In this document: positions 61,060 through 64,000 of the stretch, piece after piece
Layout of the letters: each line of letters opens with the position of its first letter
Numbering within the stretch: position 1 is the stretch's first letter
Assembly (NCBI RefSeq): GCF_000021305.1
Contig: NC_011772.1
Location: 2,890,001 to 2,954,000 of the forward strand
DNA: 64,000 nucleotides
From: Bacillus cereus G9842
GTDB taxonomy: Bacteria > Bacillota > Bacilli > Bacillales > Bacillaceae_G
Direction of reading: 5' to 3'
The notes under the pieces: model-generated
The model's database searches: none
The model's input: the letters and a program-made list of their open reading frames with translations, nothing else
What the model was told of the DNA's origin: nothing
Made by a program: the position numbers and the translations under genes

Positions 61060-61527
61060 TTAATCTTTTAAAACGATATGTTCTATATGAACTGCTATAT
61101 CATTTACTTTTTCTTTTATAAACGCAGGCTGTAAATTATATGCCTCTAACTCTTCTACTGGCACCCACCTAAACAAATACGTTCTATCCTCTTCTTCCAA
61201 AATATATTGATCCACTCCATTTGCAGGTAACTCATGTAGCTCTACTTCATAATAAAAACTAATTTCATGAAACTTTCGCTCAGAAAGTGTAAAGAAATTT
61301 TCTACTGACCATATTAATCTTTTCCCTTTCATAGGAACACCTAATTCTTCTGCAAGCTCTCGTTTTAACGCATCCTCACTATTCTCTAACATTTTCACTC
61401 TTCCGCCTGGTACGTACCAAAAATCTTCACCGTCACATTGCTGAATAAGTAGTTTATTACCTTGTTTACAAATTGCTCCGACTCGGTAATTAAAACATGT
61501 TTCCTCTACTTTAAACGTAAGATCCAT
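61060..61527 (-). CDS. NUDIX hydrolase
   Basis: 155 residues. The Nudix box is GGRVKMLENSEDALKRELAEELG, complete with all catalytic Glu positions. It begins VEETCFNYRVGAICKQGNKLLIQQCDGEDFWYVPGG. It would cleave a nucleoside diphosphate linked to another moiety; substrate unknown. It is the first gene of a two-gene unit with the alpha/beta hydrolase. Confidence 0.88.
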   Translation of the reverse strand: MDLTFKVEETCFNYRVGAICKQGNKLLIQQCDGEDFWYVPGGRVKMLENSEDALKRELAEELGVPMKGKRLIWSVENFFTLSERKFHEISFYYEVELHELPANGVDQYILEEEDRTYLFRWVPVEELEAYNLQPAFIKEKVNDIAVHIEHIVLKD

Positions 61528-61720
61528 CCGTAACGCCCCCTTATATAAATATCGAATTATTACAAAACAATTATGTAATTACTGTACAAATAAGGTTACC
61601 AAATTTATCCACTCTATTCAATCGTTTTCGAATTTTCCGAACTCTTATTTTTCATCATTACAAGTGTATATACATATGTTACAATCACATTGCACACTAG
61701 AAAACATTATGGGGGTACGG

Positions 61721-62512
61721 ATGGAAACGTTATTAATCCAGCAAACTGAGAAATCAAATAAGTTTTGGAAAATCGTTGTGAAAGAAAAAGACTATGTTGT
61801 GTTTTACGGAAAAATTGGCACAGCTGGCAGTGTGAAAGCGAAAGAGTTTGAAACAGAAGAAGAATGTATGAAAGAAGCTAATAAACTAGTTGCTTCCAAA
61901 CGTAAAAAAGGATATACAGACCCGTTGCCTGGGGAAGATTACATAAAAGAAAAAACGATAACCGAAGAAGAATTTTGGGAGCTACTTCATCGTGCAAAAA
62001 CGAAAGGTGAGGACCAAGAAGAACAAATAGAATGGCTTACTTCTCACCTTGCTAAACGTACAGTACATGAAATTGTAGCTTTTGATACGCATATGCATCG
62101 CCTTTTGAAAGACTCCTATACCTCCCGTTTATGGGCAGCAGCCTATATTATTATGGGTGGCTGTTCAGATGATACTTTCGATTACTTCCGCGGATGGTTA
62201 TTATATCAAGGAAAAGAGACATACGAAGCTTGTATTGAAGATCCAGAACGATTAATTCCTGTATTAGAAAATTTGAGTGAGTATGACGTCCCAGAAATAG
62301 AAGAACTTTCTTTATATTTCGGTTTCACTGTATATGCAGAAAAAACTGGTGACGAAGATGATACTTACTTTACACTTTACCATGTCTTATCTAATGAAGA
62401 ATTCGACGATGTAGATTTTGAATTTGACTGGAATGAAGACGATGAAGAAGGTTTAAAAAAGATGTTTCCTAAGCTATGGGAACTGTATGGAGAAGAACCG
62501 TTTGAGTGGTAG
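61721..62512 (+). CDS. WGR-domain protein with DUF4240
   Basis: 263 residues. A WGR domain fills about 1-75 (FWKIVVKEKDYVVFYGKIGTAGSVKAKEFETEEECMKEANKLVASKRKKGY), though the W-G-R core is degenerate here (YGKIG). A DUF4240 domain follows (TEEEFWELLHRAK..LLKDSYTSRLWAAAYIIMGGCSDDTFDYFRGWLLYQGKETYEAC). The tail is strongly acidic (DDVDFEFDWNEDDEEG). WGR modules bind nucleic acid in other proteins; the function of this pairing is unknown. GGGGGT precedes the ATG. Confidence 0.8.
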   Translation: METLLIQQTEKSNKFWKIVVKEKDYVVFYGKIGTAGSVKAKEFETEEECMKEANKLVASKRKKGYTDPLPGEDYIKEKTITEEEFWELLHRAKTKGEDQEEQIEWLTSHLAKRTVHEIVAFDTHMHRLLKDSYTSRLWAAAYIIMGGCSDDTFDYFRGWLLYQGKETYEACIEDPERLIPVLENLSEYDVPEIEELSLYFGFTVYAEKTGDEDDTYFTLYHVLSNEEFDDVDFEFDWNEDDEEGLKKMFPKLWELYGEEPFEW

Positions 62513-62521
62513 ATTCATATT

Positions 62522-62555
62522 AGGACTCTGTTTAAGCAATAAACAGAGTCCTTTT
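62522..62555. terminator. terminator after the WGR gene
   Basis: GGACTCTGTTTA pairs perfectly with TAAACAGAGTCC, then six T. Confidence 0.92.
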
Positions 62556-62571
62556 TTCACAAGATTCTTAT

Positions 62572-63609
62572 TTAAACTCTCTTTATTTCATACCACTTAT
62601 CCAATAACATCTTTTCTCTTTTCCTTGAAATACCTGCTTTTAATTCCCATTCGTCCACACTCTTCATCCACTCATACACATCTGTAACTGTATGTTCTAA
62701 CCTTCTAAAAGTAAGTCCTTCTTTAATAGCTCTTTCAATACAAATAGAAAAACCACCTTTCCACGGCTTCGTTTCACCTTCTAATGAAAAAGTTTCTGGA
62801 AGCCATAAAGGCATCTCTGTCCAAGGCTGCACTTTATGTTCATTCATAAACGATTCCTCTATCCAAACGAATTCAGCATCACTATTCGTAACTTTTTTAC
62901 ACGTATTTAATAGCTCTTCCATCGTCAAATCATAATTCGGACCTGTTACATTGAATGTACCTGCATTTTTGTTTTCTGCCATGTTTAGTCCCCAGTTTGC
63001 GACATCTTTTATATCAACTATTTGCACTGGACGGTCTTTTCTTCCTGGAACTAACACTTTACCTCCTTTTGCTACACGCCCGATCCAGTATGGAAGTCGA
63101 TCTGTATAATCGAACATTCCTGAAAGAAGTCCTGCTCTTACGTGTAAAACACGCCCCGGCCAATACTTCTCTGCTTCTTTTTCACATAATACTTTCAGCG
63201 CACCATAATGCTCATAAGGAGAAACTTCACCATTCTCTACAGCCTTTATTTGCTCTTCCGTTGGTTCAGGTTGTAATATATAGTCTTCTTTTATGTCATG
63301 CGGGATCCAATCTTTATATACGGAAAGGCTTGAGATGAATATATAATGTTTTATATTATCTTTTAAGACATCTCCAGTATTCCGAATGTGATGCGGAGAA
63401 AACCCACATGTATCCACGACAACATCCCATTTTCGATTTTCTAAACTTGATACATCACCATTTCTGTCACCGATAAGCTGCTCCACTTCAGGAAAAATTT
63501 CTTTGTTTGTTCCGCGGTTAAATAATGTAACTTCATGCCCTCTGTTCAAAGCCTCTTCTACAACAGCTCTTCCCAAAAATCGTGTACCACCTAGTATTAA
63601 AATTTTCAT
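62572..63609 (-). CDS. NAD-dependent epimerase/dehydratase family protein
   Basis: 345-residue extended SDR. The NAD site is MKILILGGTRFLGRAVVEEALNRGHEVTLFNRG. The active-site Tyr appears as SPYEHYGALKVLCEKEAE (YxxxK). The C-terminal part (EGETKPWKGGFSICIERAIKEGLTFRRLEHTVTDVYEWM) is typical of reductase-like members in Bacillus. Substrate unknown; sugar-nucleotide or isoflavone-reductase-like activity cannot be told. Single gene. Confidence 0.82.
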   Translation of the reverse strand: MKILILGGTRFLGRAVVEEALNRGHEVTLFNRGTNKEIFPEVEQLIGDRNGDVSSLENRKWDVVVDTCGFSPHHIRNTGDVLKDNIKHYIFISSLSVYKDWIPHDIKEDYILQPEPTEEQIKAVENGEVSPYEHYGALKVLCEKEAEKYWPGRVLHVRAGLLSGMFDYTDRLPYWIGRVAKGGKVLVPGRKDRPVQIVDIKDVANWGLNMAENKNAGTFNVTGPNYDLTMEELLNTCKKVTNSDAEFVWIEESFMNEHKVQPWTEMPLWLPETFSLEGETKPWKGGFSICIERAIKEGLTFRRLEHTVTDVYEWMKSVDEWELKAGISRKREKMLLDKWYEIKRV

Positions 63610-63751
63610 GGTTCTCCCCCATTCATCATTAAAAATCCTTTCTTTTGTTAAACGATTTTTTGCTCTTAAAAGTTACGGGTGGAATGCAGATTTTCACTAT
63701 AATCTTAGTTCTATAAAATAAAAAGTAATTATTAGCGCCCATTCTTTACCT

Positions 63752-64000
63752 TTACACAATCTCCCCATCAATTAACTCAATAATTCTATTACACTTATTC
63801 GCTACCTCAATATCATGCGTTACAATAATAATCGTTCGTCCTTCTTCATTCAGTTGTAATAGTAGATCCATAATTTCTTCTCCTGTTTTTCTATCTAAAT
63901 TCCCTGTCGGTTCATCAGCCAAAATTATTTCTGGTTCGCCTACTAACGCTCTAGCAATTACGACGCGCTGCTGTTGTCCACCTGATAACTCGTCCGGTGT
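63752..64000 (-). CDS. ABC transporter ATP-binding protein, C-terminal part
   Basis: The last 82 codons of an ABC ATPase, cut by the right edge. Visible: the signature [15 protein letters not shown], Walker [13 protein letters not shown], and switch His in [20 protein letters not shown] is typical of the MacB/LolD group, which works with a FtsX-like permease. Partner genes would lie to the right. Confidence 0.9.
   Translation of the reverse strand, partial: TPDELSGGQQQRVVIARALVGEPEIILADEPTGNLDRKTGEEIMDLLLQLNEEGRTIIIVTHDIEVANKCNRIIELIDGEIV

Overview
The window looks like chromosome from a Bacillus cereus group bacterium. It is AT-rich with strong GGAGG ribosome binding sites. It carries an InhA-type M6 metalloprotease beside a Des-type membrane desaturase, an lsr autoinducer-2 cluster, a T-box-controlled proBA and many small B. 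cereus-like accessory genes. There is no rRNA, tRNA, CRISPR array, prophage or complete insertion sequence. Species assignment is inference from protein likeness.

Layout. 1-6.4 kb: divergent lsr (AI-2) cluster, with lsrA-lsrC-lsrD leftwards (running off the edge) and lsrR-lsrK-cupin-lsrF rightwards; a cupin stands where LsrG might be expected. 6.5-12 kb: a small hypothetical gene, a VOC protein, a Fur-box-linked haem monooxygenase, an ArsR-MFS efflux pair and a NupC nucleoside transporter. 12-20 kb: proline and arginine metabolism, with proBA under a T-box, convergent proC, a RocB-like deacylase, an IclR regulator and a divergent amino-acid permease. 20-30 kb: two VOC proteins, an IS231-like end, a frameshifted secreted-peptide gene, desaturase, InhA, a VanW protein, alkaline phosphatase and a DUF2975/Xre pair. 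30-39 kb: HAD-kinase-GNAT-VOC run, a candidate small RNA, a decayed membrane-protein gene, PadR-DUF2812, a MoxR-DUF58-DUF4129 operon and a P-loop protein. 39-49 kb: a transposase relic, a ProP-like carrier, a class III aminotransferase, a small catalase, a secreted unknown, an adenine-deaminase-like amidohydrolase and a serine hydrolase.

49.4-56.5 kb is the most interesting part: a type VII secretion (LXG) polymorphic toxin island on the minus strand. Two small helical partner genes (DUF3130/TIGR04197-like and DUF3958-like) lead into a full-length LXG toxin with a PoNe-type DNase tip and its PoNi-type immunity gene. Downstream lie two displaced C-terminal toxin cassettes, each with its own immunity gene: another PoNe/PoNi pair and an HNH-like nuclease with an SMI1/KNR4 protein. 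All three toxin ORFs share a roughly 230-bp pre-toxin segment at DNA level, a natural substrate for recombinational tip exchange. The island ends in a frameshifted small gene.

56.7-64 kb: a MarR-nitroreductase-monooxygenase operon with a two-site operator, a Tet(M)-like ribosomal protection protein behind an overlapping upstream ORF, an alpha/beta hydrolase, a NUDIX protein, a WGR/DUF4240 protein, a sugar-epimerase-like reductase, and the end of an ABC ATPase gene.
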